DNA of 64,000 nt, taken from contig MGMG01000077.1 in NCBI GenBank assembly GCA_001796355.1, positions 43,844-107,843 of the forward strand, in the 5' to 3' direction. The notes below the pieces were generated by a model. The model was not told the DNA's origin, made no database searches, and saw only the letters and a program-made list of their open reading frames with translations. This document shows positions 42,722-51,990 of this stretch, piece after piece; position 1 is the first letter of the stretch; every line of letters starts with the position of its first letter. The translations under genes were made by a program, and so were the position numbers. Source of the stretch: Chloroflexi bacterium GWB2_54_36 (GTDB taxonomy: Bacteria > Chloroflexota > Anaerolineae > Anaerolineales > Anaerolineaceae).

Positions 42722-43693
42722 CTAATGCTGAAACCGACCAATATATTCCAACACCGGCGGTAAAAATTCCTCAGGGCATTCCTCCTGTGGCACATGACCG
42801 CAGGCAGCCAGGGTCACCCGCCGCGCATCCGGCAATTCCGCCGCCATCTGCTGGCTCTCAGCCAGTGGAATAATCCGGTCATCGTCCCCGCTGATGACCA
42901 AAACCGGCATACTGATTTCCCCCAACTTCCCGCTCAGGTTGAACTCCCGGTTGACCTGACTGTATTCCCACAAAGCCACGTCCCAGTTGGCAACCTGCAG
43001 CGATTTTCGGTAGGCCGCTTTATCTTCGGCAGTGAATTTCGTAAAATCATACCAGGAAGCTTCCAGGAAGGCATCCCCTTCCTTGCCGGCCAACGAGCGC
43101 GCCAGGTAAGGCCCAAAACGTTTCATTTGCGGTGTATTGGCCAACCACCGCGCGATTCCCGACATCCCGCTGCCCTCAACAATCGCCGCATCTACCAATA
43201 CCAGCCCGCTGACTCGATCCGGGTGAGCCAGCGCTGTTTGCAGCGCTATGGCGCCGCCGGCCGAATGTCCGACCAGAACCGCTTTTTCCACGCTTAGCGC
43301 GTCCATTAACCCGATCGTCAACTGCACCTGAAACGCATCCGAGTACGGGTTTTCTCCGCTCCACTCCCCTGGCATGGGGCGTTCTGTCAGGCCAAAAGCT
43401 GGCCGGTCAAAGGCTATCACCGTACCTTCGGCTGCCAGCGAATCCATCACCTTGTGCCAGGTGTAGGTGCTGGAGCCAAAACCGTGCAGCAAGATCAACA
43501 CCGGTTCGCCTGAACCGGCAATTTTATAATGCACCTGAATGGAATTGACTTCAACAAAGCGACTGTCGGGGTCTGCCAGGTCTGCAATCGCGATCGGTTC
43601 TGGCAGCGGCGGGATCGGCATGATGAGCGGCCCAACCAGCACTACCAGCAGAACCAGGATGATAATAAAGCCAAAGAATCGTAGCGGATGCAT
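42722..43693 (-). CDS. Membrane-anchored alpha/beta hydrolase
   Basis: A 323-residue serine hydrolase of the alpha/beta fold. An N-terminal transmembrane segment (FFGFIIILVLLVVLVGPLIM) is followed by the oxyanion region LLHGFGSSTYTWHKV, the nucleophile elbow VGHSAGGAIALQ, the acid in VISGDDDRIIPLA and the His in ACGHVPQEE. The substrate is unknown. ATG 43693 follows GGGGGT, and the track start at 43729 overlaps the upstream gene. It lies five bases after the uracil-DNA glycosylase gene on the same strand. Confidence 0.88.
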   Translation of the reverse strand: MHPLRFFGFIIILVLLVVLVGPLIMPIPPLPEPIAIADLADPDSRFVEVNSIQVHYKIAGSGEPVLILLHGFGSSTYTWHKVMDSLAAEGTVIAFDRPAFGLTERPMPGEWSGENPYSDAFQVQLTIGLMDALSVEKAVLVGHSAGGAIALQTALAHPDRVSGLVLVDAAIVEGSGMSGIARWLANTPQMKRFGPYLARSLAGKEGDAFLEASWYDFTKFTAEDKAAYRKSLQVANWDVALWEYSQVNREFNLSGKLGEISMPVLVISGDDDRIIPLAESQQMAAELPDARRVTLAACGHVPQEECPEEFLPPVLEYIGRFQH

Positions 43694-43698
43694 GCGAA

Positions 43699-44481
43699 TT
43701 ACCCCCGATTGGAAGTCCCTGGATCCCATTGGCCGTCCAATAGGATTTTTGCTCGCTGCCAGATGGCATCGAACATGGTGGGGGTAAGCCGACCGGTTTG
43801 CGTATTTTGCCGGCTGGGATGGTAGGATGCTAGCAGCCAGGGTAACCCGTCGCCCAGGTCATAATAAGCATTGTGTGCGAAGTCCAGCCGCCCAACCGGG
43901 CGACCATGGTTGCGGTATATGGCCAATACCTGCTGAAAAGCCAGGCTGCCCAGAGCAACAATCCCCTTGAAGCCAGACAGCAGGTCCATCTCTGCCTCAA
44001 GGAAGGGCTGGCAGGCACGGATTTCTTCGGGGGTAGGTTTGTTGTCCGGTGGGACGCAGCGGCAAATGGCCGTAATAAATACGTCGCGCAACCTCAACCC
44101 GTCGTCCCGATGGACAGTTGTCGGCTGGTTGGCCATGCCTACCCGGTGCAACGCGGCATACAAGAAGTCGCCGGATGAATCACCGGTGAACATGCGGCCG
44201 GTGCGGTTCGAGCCGTGCGCCCCCGGCGCCAACCCGACCACCAGCAGGCGGGCATGCGGATCGCCGAAACCGGGCACCGGCTTGCCCCAGTACTCCCAGT
44301 CGCGAAAGGCGCGTTTTTTGACGCGGGCAATTTCCTCGCGGTAGGCGACTAGACGCGGGCAAAGCCGGCAGGTGGTGATGTTGGCATTCAGCTCAACCCA
44401 TTTTTGTTGATTGTCTGAAATGTCTCCGACCCCGCCTGCGTCCGAAGGTTGGAGCGATTTTACATTTTCCGCCGGGGTCAT
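43699..44481 (-). CDS. Uracil-DNA glycosylase, family 5 (UdgB-like)
   Basis: Removes uracil and other deaminated bases from DNA. Four Fe-S cysteines are indicated by [15 protein letters not shown] and later Cys residues ([27 protein letters not shown]). Active-site motif A is [20 protein letters not shown] and motif B is [16 protein letters not shown], the family 5 pattern with no polar water-activating residue at the usual Asp/Asn position. Length is 260 residues. The start overlaps the cyclophilin stop (ATGA). Confidence 0.9.
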   Translation of the reverse strand: MTPAENVKSLQPSDAGGVGDISDNQQKWVELNANITTCRLCPRLVAYREEIARVKKRAFRDWEYWGKPVPGFGDPHARLLVVGLAPGAHGSNRTGRMFTGDSSGDFLYAALHRVGMANQPTTVHRDDGLRLRDVFITAICRCVPPDNKPTPEEIRACQPFLEAEMDLLSGFKGIVALGSLAFQQVLAIYRNHGRPVGRLDFAHNAYYDLGDGLPWLLASYHPSRQNTQTGRLTPTMFDAIWQRAKILLDGQWDPGTSNRG

Positions 44482-44993
44482 TCGCTTTCGGTGATCGTCA
44501 CCTTAAGCAGTTTGCCTGCCGGGCTGTTTGGCCGCATGGGGTCGCGCAGCGGAATAGCCATCAGCACATCCATCCCAGATTTCACTTCGCCAAATACCGC
44601 ATGTTTATTATCCAGGTGCGGCGTTGGCACATGGGTGATAAAGAACTGTGAGCCGTTGGTATTCGGACCGGCGTTCGCCATCGAGAGGATGCCGGGTTTG
44701 TTATGCTTCAAGTCCTTGTGGAATTCATCCTTAAACTGGTAACCTGGGCCGCCGCGGCCAGTGCCGGTCGGGTCGCCGCCTTGGACCATGAAATCCTTGA
44801 TTACGCGGTGAAAAGTGGTGCCGTCGTAATAGCCCTGACGCGCGAGAAAAACAAAATTGTTGACCGTGGTTGGCACTTTATCCGCGAATAGCTGAATGAC
44901 AATGTCGCCCTGATCGGTGGACATCGTCGCAGTGTAGGTCTTTTTAAGGTCGAGTTCAAAAGCGGGTGGTTTATTCCATTGCATACTGCTCAT
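44478..44993 (-). CDS. Cyclophilin-type peptidyl-prolyl isomerase
   Basis: A 171-residue cyclophilin that speeds proline cis/trans isomerisation. Motifs are [61 protein letters not shown] and [11 protein letters not shown]. No signal peptide is visible, so it is probably cytoplasmic. ATG 44993 follows AAAGGGTAACG. It heads a three-gene unit with the uracil-DNA glycosylase and hydrolase genes. Confidence 0.94.
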   Translation of the reverse strand: MSSMQWNKPPAFELDLKKTYTATMSTDQGDIVIQLFADKVPTTVNNFVFLARQGYYDGTTFHRVIKDFMVQGGDPTGTGRGGPGYQFKDEFHKDLKHNKPGILSMANAGPNTNGSQFFITHVPTPHLDNKHAVFGEVKSGMDVLMAIPLRDPMRPNSPAGKLLKVTITESE

Positions 44994-45033
44994 CGTTACC
45001 CTTTCGTTGAAAATTCTGGGATGTTATGGGTAG

Positions 45034-45042
45034 ATTGTACCA
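45034..45042 (-). promoter_or_regulatory. Extended -10 promoter of the cyclophilin unit
   Basis: The minus strand reads TGGTACAAT, 40 bases before the cyclophilin start. The same string occurs upstream of moaA and the receiver-TadZ gene. Confidence 0.55.
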
Positions 45043-45096
45043 AAGCGTTTGACGGTATGCCACCCAAAATAGCTCCTTGACGCTCGAATTCGGAAA

Positions 45097-46116
45097 CTAC
45101 TTAACCAACATCGCATCCCCAAAAGAAAAGAAGCGGTAATTCAAGCGGACTGCCTCGGCGTAGGCTGCCAGTATCCGTTCGCGCCCGGCAAAGGCGCTGA
45201 CCAGCATCAGCAGGGTTGATTTTGGCAGGTGAAAATTGGTGATCATGGCGTCCACCACGTGAAATCTGTAACCGGGCAGGATGAAAAGGTCTGTCGGACC
45301 GGAGTAAGCGCCAACCACCTCTCCTGCCGTAGCAGCCCGCACAGCGCTTTCAAGCGTGCGCACCGAGGTGGTCCCAACTGCAATGATCCGTCCTCCCTGC
45401 TTTTTCACCCGGTTGATTTGCGCCGCGGTTTCTGCGCCCAGTTCGCACCATTCCGTATGAATTTTATGTTCGAGCGGGTCATCTTCGGTAACCGGGGCAA
45501 AGGTGTCCAGGCCAACATGCAGCGTTACTCGGGCAAACTGCACCCCATTCGCTTCCAGGCGAGCCATCAGCTCCGGGGTGAAATGCAATCCGGCGGTAGG
45601 CGCAGCAGCCGAACCTGACTCGCGGGAGTATACGGTTTGATAACGTTCTGGGTCCGCCAGGCGTTCATGGATATACGGTGGCAGCGGCATCTGACCGGCT
45701 GCTGCCAGGTAGGTCTCAACCGGTTCGGCAAATCGCACCAACCGCCGCGAGCCTTCCATTTCTGTCACAACCTCGGCTTCCGGGCCGTTGTCCAGGCTCA
45801 ATCGAGTGCCAGCGCGCACTTTTTTGCCGCCCACCAGCGCTTCCCAACTGGTCAGGTCAATGCGGCGCAGCAGCAGCAGTTCGACTTTGCCGCCAGTCGA
45901 TTTATGGGCAAAGATTCGTGCCGGAATCACCCGGGTCTGGTTGATAACCAATAAATCTCCCGGCAGCAGGTAATCCGCAACGTCCCAAAAAGTAGTGTGT
46001 TCAAGCTGCGGCTTATCTCGTTGCAGCACCAGCAGACGAGAAGCATGCCTTGGCTCAATCGGTGTCTGGGCGATGCGTTCGATGGGCAGATCGTAATCGA
46101 AATCGGAGGTTTTCAT
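45097..46116 (-). CDS. queA: S-adenosylmethionine:tRNA ribosyltransferase-isomerase
   Basis: Adds an epoxycyclopentane unit from SAM to preQ1 in tRNA, giving epoxyqueuosine, the QueG substrate. Motifs are FDYDLPIERIAQTPIEPRHASRLL, PGDLLVINQTRVIPARI, SGSAAAPTAGLHFTPEL, VGTTSVRTLES and FILPGYRFHVVDAMITNFHLPKSTLLMLVSAFAG. Length is 339 residues. ruvB lies 73 bases upstream on the same strand. Confidence 0.97.
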   Translation of the reverse strand: MKTSDFDYDLPIERIAQTPIEPRHASRLLVLQRDKPQLEHTTFWDVADYLLPGDLLVINQTRVIPARIFAHKSTGGKVELLLLRRIDLTSWEALVGGKKVRAGTRLSLDNGPEAEVVTEMEGSRRLVRFAEPVETYLAAAGQMPLPPYIHERLADPERYQTVYSRESGSAAAPTAGLHFTPELMARLEANGVQFARVTLHVGLDTFAPVTEDDPLEHKIHTEWCELGAETAAQINRVKKQGGRIIAVGTTSVRTLESAVRAATAGEVVGAYSGPTDLFILPGYRFHVVDAMITNFHLPKSTLLMLVSAFAGRERILAAYAEAVRLNYRFFSFGDAMLVK

Positions 46117-46189
46117 CGGTGGTCGCTCTGGCTTAACCCTTGCAGGCCGGGATGATTCTCGTCCCGACTATCATCTGCAAATTCAGCCG

Positions 46190-47218
46190 TCAAATCAAGC
46201 GCGGTTGTTGGTTTTCTATGTTGTACGGCAGTTGCAGGTGATCGTAAGCCCGTTTGGTCGCCACCCGCCCTTGCGGCGTGCGGTCGAGGAACCCGAGTTG
46301 CAGCAGATACGGCTCAACAACGTCCATGATCGTATCCGGCTCCTCGCCAATCGAGGCGGCAATGGTATTCAAACCCACCGGTCCGCCGCTATACTTTTCG
46401 ATGATGGTCCGCAGCACCCGGCGGTCCACTTCATCCAGGCCCAGTGGATCTACATTGAGCAGATTCAAGGCATCGTGCGCCACCTCGCTGGTGATCGTGC
46501 CGTCAGCCCGCACCTGGGCAAAGTCACGTACCCGCCGCAGCAAACGCAGCGCTACACGCGGTGTCCCGCGCGCGCGCCGGGCCACCTCATCGATACCGCT
46601 TTGATCGGCATGCACCGCCAGCAAATTTGCCGCCCGCTTCACAATGGTCACCATTGCAGGTAAGTCGTAATAATCCAGGCGGTACACAGCGCCGAAACGG
46701 GCGCGCAGTGGAGCACTGACCAGCGCCAGGCGAGTCGTCGCCCCGATGACGGTGAAACGCGGCAGTTTGAGTCGAATGGAACGCGCCGACGGACCCTTGC
46801 CGATGACGATGTCCAACGCAAAATCTTCCATCGCCGGGTAAAGCACCTCTTCGACAGCCCGCCCAAGGCGGTGAATTTCATCGATAAACAAGATATCACC
46901 AGCGTGCAAATTGGTCAAAATGGCTGCCAGGTCGCCGGCGCGTTCAACTGCCGGGCCAGCCGTAATTTTGATCGAAACCCCCATTTCATTGGCCAATACA
47001 TGCGAGAAAGTGGTCTTCCCCAGCCCCGGCGGGCCGTAAAACAGCACGTGGTCCAAAGGTTCCTGGCGTTTTCGCGCGGCAGCAATCAGAATGGTCAGGT
47101 TTTCTTTCACCTGCTCTTGGCCAATGACGTCGGTCAGTAAGCGCGGGCGTAATGTCTGGTCAAGGCGGTCATCGGGGCGAGCGTCAGGGGTGATTAATCG
47201 GCTGGGAGATTCGCTCAT
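46190..47218 (-). CDS. ruvB: Holliday junction branch migration ATPase RuvB
   Basis: AAA+ motor that drives branch migration with RuvA. Motifs are [19 protein letters not shown], Walker [20 protein letters not shown], Walker [12 protein letters not shown], sensor 1 [18 protein letters not shown] and the C-terminal winged helix ([37 protein letters not shown]). Length is 342 residues from ATG 47218. A TATAAT ends seven bases before this ATG, so the mRNA is probably leaderless; the track start at 47242 lies inside the promoter. ruvA and ruvC are not in the window. Confidence 0.96.
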   Translation of the reverse strand: MSESPSRLITPDARPDDRLDQTLRPRLLTDVIGQEQVKENLTILIAAARKRQEPLDHVLFYGPPGLGKTTFSHVLANEMGVSIKITAGPAVERAGDLAAILTNLHAGDILFIDEIHRLGRAVEEVLYPAMEDFALDIVIGKGPSARSIRLKLPRFTVIGATTRLALVSAPLRARFGAVYRLDYYDLPAMVTIVKRAANLLAVHADQSGIDEVARRARGTPRVALRLLRRVRDFAQVRADGTITSEVAHDALNLLNVDPLGLDEVDRRVLRTIIEKYSGGPVGLNTIAASIGEEPDTIMDVVEPYLLQLGFLDRTPQGRVATKRAYDHLQLPYNIENQQPRLI

Positions 47219-47225
47219 GGACACG

Positions 47226-47231
47226 ATTATA
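47226..47231 (-). promoter_or_regulatory. -10 box of ruvB, leaderless spacing
   Basis: TATAAT on the minus strand, with seven bases to the ATG. No good -35 is seen. Confidence 0.5.
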
Positions 47232-47257
47232 CACGCTTTCAAATGGCTAAATTGAAC

Positions 47258-47263
47258 TATAAT
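47258..47263 (+). promoter_or_regulatory. -10 box of upp
   Basis: TATAAT on the plus strand, 28 bases before the upp ATG, divergent from the ruvB promoter. The -35 is weak. Confidence 0.5.
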
Positions 47264-47291
47264 AGTTGAAATCCTCAGGCAAGGAGCATGT

Positions 47292-47918
47292 ATGTCACCG
47301 GTTCATGTCTCACAACACCCACTGATTCTGCACAAACTTGGGAAATTACGCACTGTTTCAACCGAACCGAAGAAATTCCGTGAATTGGTTCGTGAGATCA
47401 CCGGTCTGCTGGCCTACGAAGCCACTGCGGACCTCCAAATATCTCCAACGACCGTTCGAACCCCGCTGGGCACTGCCCCTGCGGCTGAATTGGAAGAAAA
47501 AATCGGGCTAATCCCCATCCTGCGCGCCGGGCTGGGCATGGTTGAGGGCATCTGGGAATTGATGCCGTCCGCCGAAGTCTGGCACATTGGCATCTACCGC
47601 GACGAAAAGACGCTCAAGCCCGTGCAATACTACAACAAGCTGCCAACCGAGCCGCGCGTTTCGGTTTGCCTGATCCTGGACCCGATGCTGGCAACCGGGG
47701 GCTCGGCGGTAGCAACGGTAGACATCTTGAAAAATTGGGGCGTCAAACGCATCAAATTTGTCGGGTTGATCGGCGCACCGGAAGGTATTACAGCCATGCA
47801 AAGTCGTCACCCGGATGTGCCGATTTACCTGGCGGCAGTAGATGATCACCTGAATGATGTGGGGTACATCGTTCCAGGGCTGGGAGATGCCGGCGACCGG
47901 CAGTTCGGCACAGGTTGA
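47292..47918 (+). CDS. upp: Uracil phosphoribosyltransferase
   Basis: Salvages uracil with PRPP to give UMP. Motifs are [28 protein letters not shown], the PRPP loop [28 protein letters not shown] and [21 protein letters not shown]. Length is 208 residues, as usual. The start follows AAGGAG. It is monocistronic between its own promoter and terminator. Confidence 0.97.
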   Translation: MSPVHVSQHPLILHKLGKLRTVSTEPKKFRELVREITGLLAYEATADLQISPTTVRTPLGTAPAAELEEKIGLIPILRAGLGMVEGIWELMPSAEVWHIGIYRDEKTLKPVQYYNKLPTEPRVSVCLILDPMLATGGSAVATVDILKNWGVKRIKFVGLIGAPEGITAMQSRHPDVPIYLAAVDDHLNDVGYIVPGLGDAGDRQFGTG

Positions 47919-47926
47919 TGATTACA

Positions 47927-47957
47927 GAGGCAGGAATTCCTGCCTCTTTTTTTTTCA
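47927..47957 (+). terminator. Terminator of upp
   Basis: A 22-bp perfect palindrome (AGAGGCAGGAA plus reverse complement) is followed by a run of T, nine bases after the upp stop. Confidence 0.92.
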
Positions 47958-47970
47958 ACCTAATGGATTT

Positions 47971-48960
47971 CTACCCCCCGATTTGAATCATGCGCCGCCC
48001 GTCCGGAGCGGCCTGGGTTGCCAGTTTGTGTCCCTCGGGTTTGGCCGCCACGGCTTGCTTAATCACCGGCAGCGCTGGTTGACCGGCTCGCAGAGCGGAC
48101 AGAATTGGGATTTCCACAGCACTCATCAGGCATGGCCTGAGGTAACCATCAGCGGTCAGGCGCAGGCGGTTGCAGCGCTGGCAGAATTGATGCTCACTCA
48201 GTGGAGAGATGAAGCCAAGCTTGCCAATCCCGCCCGGTATCCGATATTCGATCGCCGGCCCATAGCCGACGGCGTCATTTTCAGACACCAATCCTAGCGG
48301 CTTGAGCTGTTCGACGATTTCCTGAATGGGGATGAAAGCATCCTGCGGTGATGGGAAATCTGGTCCCCAGGGCTGCTGGTTTCCGATAGGCATCAATTCG
48401 ATAAAGCGGACATGCCAGGGGTGTTCCAGTGTCAGCCGCGCCAGGTCCATGAATTCATCGTCGTTGACCCCGCGCATAGCGACCACATTTATTTTAATCG
48501 GCAGCAAACCGGCGTTTTCCGCAGCAGCAATTCCACGCAATACCCGTACTAACGATCCGCCGCGAGTGATTCTAGCAAACTTCTCAGTATTCAGCGTATC
48601 CAGGCTGACATTCACCCGCTTCAACCCCGCCTGTGCCAGCTTTTCTGCCTGTTTTTCAAGCAGCATCGCATTGGTGGTCAGGCTAACATCCTCGATGCCG
48701 GGAATATCAGCCAGCATGCGGATCAGAATGGGCAGATCTGCCCGCACCAGCGGTTCGCCGCCCGTCAGCCGAATTTGGCGCACGCCCTGCTCAGCGGCTG
48801 CCCTGGCAACTTGCTCAATTTCTTCATAGCGCATGATGGCATCATGCGGCTGCCAGACCAGCCCTTCCGGCGGCATGCAATAGACGCAGCGGAAATTGCA
48901 GCGGTCTGTGACCGAGATGCGTAAATAAGTAATTTCACGGCCCCAATTATCGATTAGCAT
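47971..48960 (-). CDS. moaA: GTP 3',8-cyclase MoaA
   Basis: Radical SAM enzyme for the first step of molybdenum cofactor synthesis. The N-terminal cluster motif is SVTDRCNFRCVYCMPPEG, the C-terminal cluster is FCQRCNRLRLTADGYLRPCL, and the protein ends in the conserved Gly-Gly (IQIGG). Length is 329 residues. No other moa gene lies in the window, so the rest of the pathway must be elsewhere. It is transcribed alone. Confidence 0.97.
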   Translation of the reverse strand: MLIDNWGREITYLRISVTDRCNFRCVYCMPPEGLVWQPHDAIMRYEEIEQVARAAAEQGVRQIRLTGGEPLVRADLPILIRMLADIPGIEDVSLTTNAMLLEKQAEKLAQAGLKRVNVSLDTLNTEKFARITRGGSLVRVLRGIAAAENAGLLPIKINVVAMRGVNDDEFMDLARLTLEHPWHVRFIELMPIGNQQPWGPDFPSPQDAFIPIQEIVEQLKPLGLVSENDAVGYGPAIEYRIPGGIGKLGFISPLSEHQFCQRCNRLRLTADGYLRPCLMSAVEIPILSALRAGQPALPVIKQAVAAKPEGHKLATQAAPDGRRMIQIGG

Positions 48961-48995
48961 GAAAAATCACTACCAGTGGGAAATTGAAGGACAAT

Positions 48996-49004
48996 ATTGT
49001 ACCA
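48996..49004 (-). promoter_or_regulatory. Extended -10 promoter of moaA
   Basis: The minus strand reads TGGTACAAT, 35 bases before the moaA ATG. Confidence 0.55.
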
Positions 49005-49041
49005 GACATTGACTGCCAAATGGCTACCTTTTACAATAAAT

Positions 49042-49800
49042 CTAGACTACACGCAATCCGGTGATTCTGGAAAGCAGAGTTTTCAACAGCCAGGTCGGCG
49101 GTGCCAGCGCCAGATGGATCAATCCGCTGGCAGCGAAGACCATGGCCAGCGCTCGCAGCCCGCGGTTGAGCGGCGGAGCCAGGTTTTCCAGCATCCAACT
49201 GCTGACTCCCGGCAAGATTGCCAGTACCAGTAAAATCGCAAAGAAGAAACCAACCGACCACCAGGCGCGCCGGTCGGATGCGCTTGGCAGCATGGTGCTG
49301 CTGACTGTAAAAGCCAGGTAAAACCACAACCAGAAATCCGGGCGGGTGGGTAATCTTGCCGCCTCACCCCAAAAGGTCGCCCAATCCGAGTTAAACAACA
49401 TACCGGTTAAAGGCAGAATGCCCAGGGGTTTCAAACCCAGGATGCTGACAACCGCCATCCCGCTGATCAAAGGCGCAGCCCCAATCAATGTATCGCGTAG
49501 TGGGTCAGTTTGCGCGGTCTCTACAAACCCCAGCCGCAGGTTACCGTTGGCCATCACTTTAGGCAGCAAGGATAGCTTACCAGTGCGTACGCCCAACAAG
49601 CGCGCCATAACAAAATGGCTCAGCTCATGCAGCAGCACGCCTGGGAAGAAAAACAGCGAAAAAAGACCCAACGCTGAGACAGGACGGCGCGTCAACAGCA
49701 AAAAGACCGCCTGCAGCTCGCGGTGCAGCCAGCGCTGGACCACTAGAAATGCCAGAATGCAGGCTGTAAAGAAAATTAGCCCGTCAACCGGCAAATTCAC
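49042..49800 (-). CDS. M50-like membrane metalloprotease
   Basis: A 252-residue integral membrane protein with about six hydrophobic helices. The zinc motif HELSH lies in FFPGVLLHELSHFVMARLLG, and STMLPSASDRRAWW resembles the second conserved region of M50B-like proteins. No PDZ domain is present. It may be a site-2-type intramembrane protease with an unknown substrate. It starts with GTG 49800, overlapping the tpiA stop (GTGA). Confidence 0.8.
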   Translation of the reverse strand: MNLPVDGLIFFTACILAFLVVQRWLHRELQAVFLLLTRRPVSALGLFSLFFFPGVLLHELSHFVMARLLGVRTGKLSLLPKVMANGNLRLGFVETAQTDPLRDTLIGAAPLISGMAVVSILGLKPLGILPLTGMLFNSDWATFWGEAARLPTRPDFWLWFYLAFTVSSTMLPSASDRRAWWSVGFFFAILLVLAILPGVSSWMLENLAPPLNRGLRALAMVFAASGLIHLALAPPTWLLKTLLSRITGLRVV

Positions 49801-50555
49801 CGGGCAGCTGCCCGAACGATTTCAACAAATTCAACCGGCTTGAGGCTTGCCCCGCCTACCAGCGCGCCGTCAATTTCCGGCTGCGAGAAAAACTCTGCTG
49901 CATTCGAGCCGGTCACCGAACCGCCGTAGAGTACACGGGTCGCATCAGCCACCGCTTTGCCGTGCAACTCGCGCAGCGCCGGACGGATCATGGCCGCGAC
50001 CACCCGGTTGGCATCCGGTCCGGTGGCTGCTCGTCCGGTGCCGATTGCCCAGACGGGTTCGTAAGCAATCACCAGTCTGGTTAGCTGCTCCACGGGGATG
50101 TTTTTCAGTCCTTCACGTATCTGCCGTTCGATGACCACAGCGGTCTGCCCGGCTTCGTTTTCCGTCAGGGTCTCACCGATACAGACGATGGCAACCAATC
50201 CCTTGGCCAGGGCTGCAAGGGTGCGCTTATTGACCGTTTCATCGGTTTCACCAAAGTAGGTGCGACGCTCAGAGTGGCCAATGATCACATACTTACAGAA
50301 TTCCTTCACCATACCGGACGAGACTTCACCGGTGAAGGCGCCTTTTTCCTCCCAGTGCAAGTTCTGAGCGCCCAGGCCAATTTCCGTCCCCACCAGCATG
50401 GCTGAGACGGGCATCAGGCTCATAAACGGCGGGCACAACACCTGCTCGACCGATTTCACCTCCTGCAACCCGGGCAGCATCTCGGCTACCAGAGCGCGGG
50501 CTTCTTCGACAGTTTTGTTCATCTTCCAGTTGCCGGCAACAAACGGTGTTCGCAT
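49797..50555 (-). CDS. tpiA: Triosephosphate isomerase
   Basis: Interconverts dihydroxyacetone phosphate and glyceraldehyde-3-phosphate. Motifs are FVAGNWKMNKTVEEA, the catalytic His in VIIGHSERR, the catalytic Glu in AYEPVWAIGTGRAA and the phosphate loop YGGSVTGSNAAEF. It is 252 residues from ATG 50555; the track start 48 bases upstream lacks support. It is coupled to the M50-like gene downstream and divergent from rnpB. Confidence 0.96.
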   Translation of the reverse strand: MRTPFVAGNWKMNKTVEEARALVAEMLPGLQEVKSVEQVLCPPFMSLMPVSAMLVGTEIGLGAQNLHWEEKGAFTGEVSSGMVKEFCKYVIIGHSERRTYFGETDETVNKRTLAALAKGLVAIVCIGETLTENEAGQTAVVIERQIREGLKNIPVEQLTRLVIAYEPVWAIGTGRAATGPDANRVVAAMIRPALRELHGKAVADATRVLYGGSVTGSNAAEFFSQPEIDGALVGGASLKPVEFVEIVRAAAR

Positions 50556-50637
50556 GAAAGGTCTCCCCGTGAAAGTATTCTCCAAGTTTGGGCAATTATA
50601 CAACGAAGGTCAGGCGCGGGCGTTGCCATTTGGCAAA

Positions 50638-50666
50638 TTGACGAAATCTGCCGTTCACGGTATGAT
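50638..50666 (+). promoter_or_regulatory. Promoter of rnpB
   Basis: TTGACG, 17 bases, TATGAT: near consensus, ending seven bases before the first paired base of the RNA. Confidence 0.8.
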
Positions 50667-50672
50667 CACCTT

Positions 50673-51055
50673 GCTCAGGTTGGTCGGACGGTCGCGGTCT
50701 TGCTTGCAAGATCGAGGAAAGTCCGCACTCCACAGGGCGCGACGCCGGGGAAACCCCGGGGTGAGGTAACTTGCGGGATCGGGCCACAGAAACAAACCGC
50801 CTGCCGTTCAGGTGGGCATGGGTGAAATGGTGGTGTAAAAGACCACCAGCGTCCGCAGTAATGCGGCGGCTGGGCAACCCCCGTCGGGAGCAAGGCCAAG
50901 CAGGGATGAGGAACTGCCCGTTCCGTTTGAATCCCGGGTAGGCTGCACGAGCTGCCTGGTAACAGTCAGCCTAGAGAGATGACCGTCCTTCGCGAGACCG
51001 TCCGTTCGCGGATACCCTTGCGAGGACAAAATGCGGCTTATAGACCGGCCTGAGC
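50673..51055 (+). ncRNA. rnpB: RNase P RNA, bacterial type A
   Basis: The catalytic RNA of RNase P, which cuts tRNA 5' leaders. Conserved strings are GAGGAAAGTCCGCACTCCAC near the 5' end, GGCCACAGAAACA, GGTGAAATGGTG, AAGACCACCAG, and ATGCGGCTTATAGACCGGCC at the 3' end. The ends pair as GCTCAGG (50673-50679) with CCTGAGC (51049-51055). Length is about 383 nt. Track ORFs on either strand here are shadows. Confidence 0.95.
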
Positions 51056-51072
51056 AATATGGTTTCATGTAG

Positions 51073-51134
51073 GGGCGCGCATCGCGGTCTGTGCACCCCC
51101 GAGCGGAGCGAGAGGGGATGCGCGCCCGCTTTTT
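51073..51134 (+). terminator. Long hairpin with T-run after rnpB
   Basis: GGGCGCGCATC (51073-51083) and GATGCGCGCCC (51117-51127) form an 11-bp stem around a structured loop, followed by GCTTTTT. It could end rnpB transcription. Its GTAGGGGCG entry is shared with the palindrome at 6472, so it may be a repeat-derived terminator. Confidence 0.65.
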
Positions 51135-51210
51135 ATCATAGGTTGGAACGACGAGCCCACAGGGCGCATAAACCGCGAGGCGTCAGTCCCCACGATTTCG
51201 GTTTCCAATA

Positions 51211-51239
51211 AAAAAATGGGACGGGCTGGAACCCGTCCC
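51211..51239 (-). terminator. Terminator of the liv operon
   Basis: On the minus strand GGGACGGG and CCCGTCCC form a stem followed by ATTTTTTT, 44 bases after the livF stop. Confidence 0.85.
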
Positions 51240-51282
51240 CTACATAAGCACTTCTAGGTGACACCGTGGTGAGATCGTAGGC

Positions 51283-51990
51283 CTAAATCCCCAGGTAAGC
51301 CGACTTCACCTGCGGGTTCTCGGCAATCTCTTTCGCGCTGCCCGAGAGCACGATCCGGCCGGTCTCCAAAACGTAAGCCCGGTGCGAAATGGACAACGCC
51401 ATGGATGCATTCTGCTCAACCAGCAGGATGCTGGTCCCGGCGGCATTGATTTCCTTGATGATCGAGAAGATCTCTTCCACCAGGATCGGGCTCAATCCCA
51501 TCGACGGCTCGTCCATCATCAACATCGTTGGCCGCGACATCATGCCGCGCCCGGTAGCCAGCATTTGCTGCTCGCCGCCGGAGAGCGTACCGCCTGCCTG
51601 GTTGATGCGTTCCTTCAATCGCGGGAAGCTAGAAAACACCCGGTCCATCGAACGTTGAATTTCTGTCTGATCGGTGCGGGTAAACGCTCCCATCAGCAGG
51701 TTTTCACGCACAGTCAGGGGTGAGAAAATTTTCCGCCCTTCCGGCACATGACTGGCGCCCAGCCGGACGATTTGTTGCGCGGGCATCATCGAGATGTCCA
51801 TGCCCTTGAACTTGACATGCCCGGTTCGCGAGCGCAGCAGACCGGAAATCGTGCGCAGGGTGGTTGACTTGCCAGCTCCGTTTGCGCCGATCAATGTAAC
51901 GATTTCACCCTCTTCAACATTGAATGAAACCCCCTGCAAGGCATGAATTGCGCCGTAATACACATTGAGGTTCTCAACATCAAGCAGCAT
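51283..51990 (-). CDS. livF: Branched-chain amino acid ABC transporter ATPase LivF
   Basis: One of two ATPases of the importer. Start LLDVENLNVYYGAIHALQGV, Walker A IGANGAGKSTTLRT, signature TLSGGEQQMLATGRGMM, Walker B MLMMDEPSMGLSP and switch His-region LLVEQNASMAL. It is 235 residues from ATG 51990; the track ORF reaches into livG. The 11-base overlap with livG suggests coupled translation. It is the last gene of the operon. Confidence 0.95.
   Translation of the reverse strand: MLLDVENLNVYYGAIHALQGVSFNVEEGEIVTLIGANGAGKSTTLRTISGLLRSRTGHVKFKGMDISMMPAQQIVRLGASHVPEGRKIFSPLTVRENLLMGAFTRTDQTEIQRSMDRVFSSFPRLKERINQAGGTLSGGEQQMLATGRGMMSRPTMLMMDEPSMGLSPILVEEIFSIIKEINAAGTSILLVEQNASMALSISHRAYVLETGRIVLSGSAKEIAENPQVKSAYLGI

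Noticed and set aside
50604-51068. Short ORFs over the RNase P RNA
   Set aside because: The conserved strings and end pairing identify a structural RNA; the ORFs are accidental.
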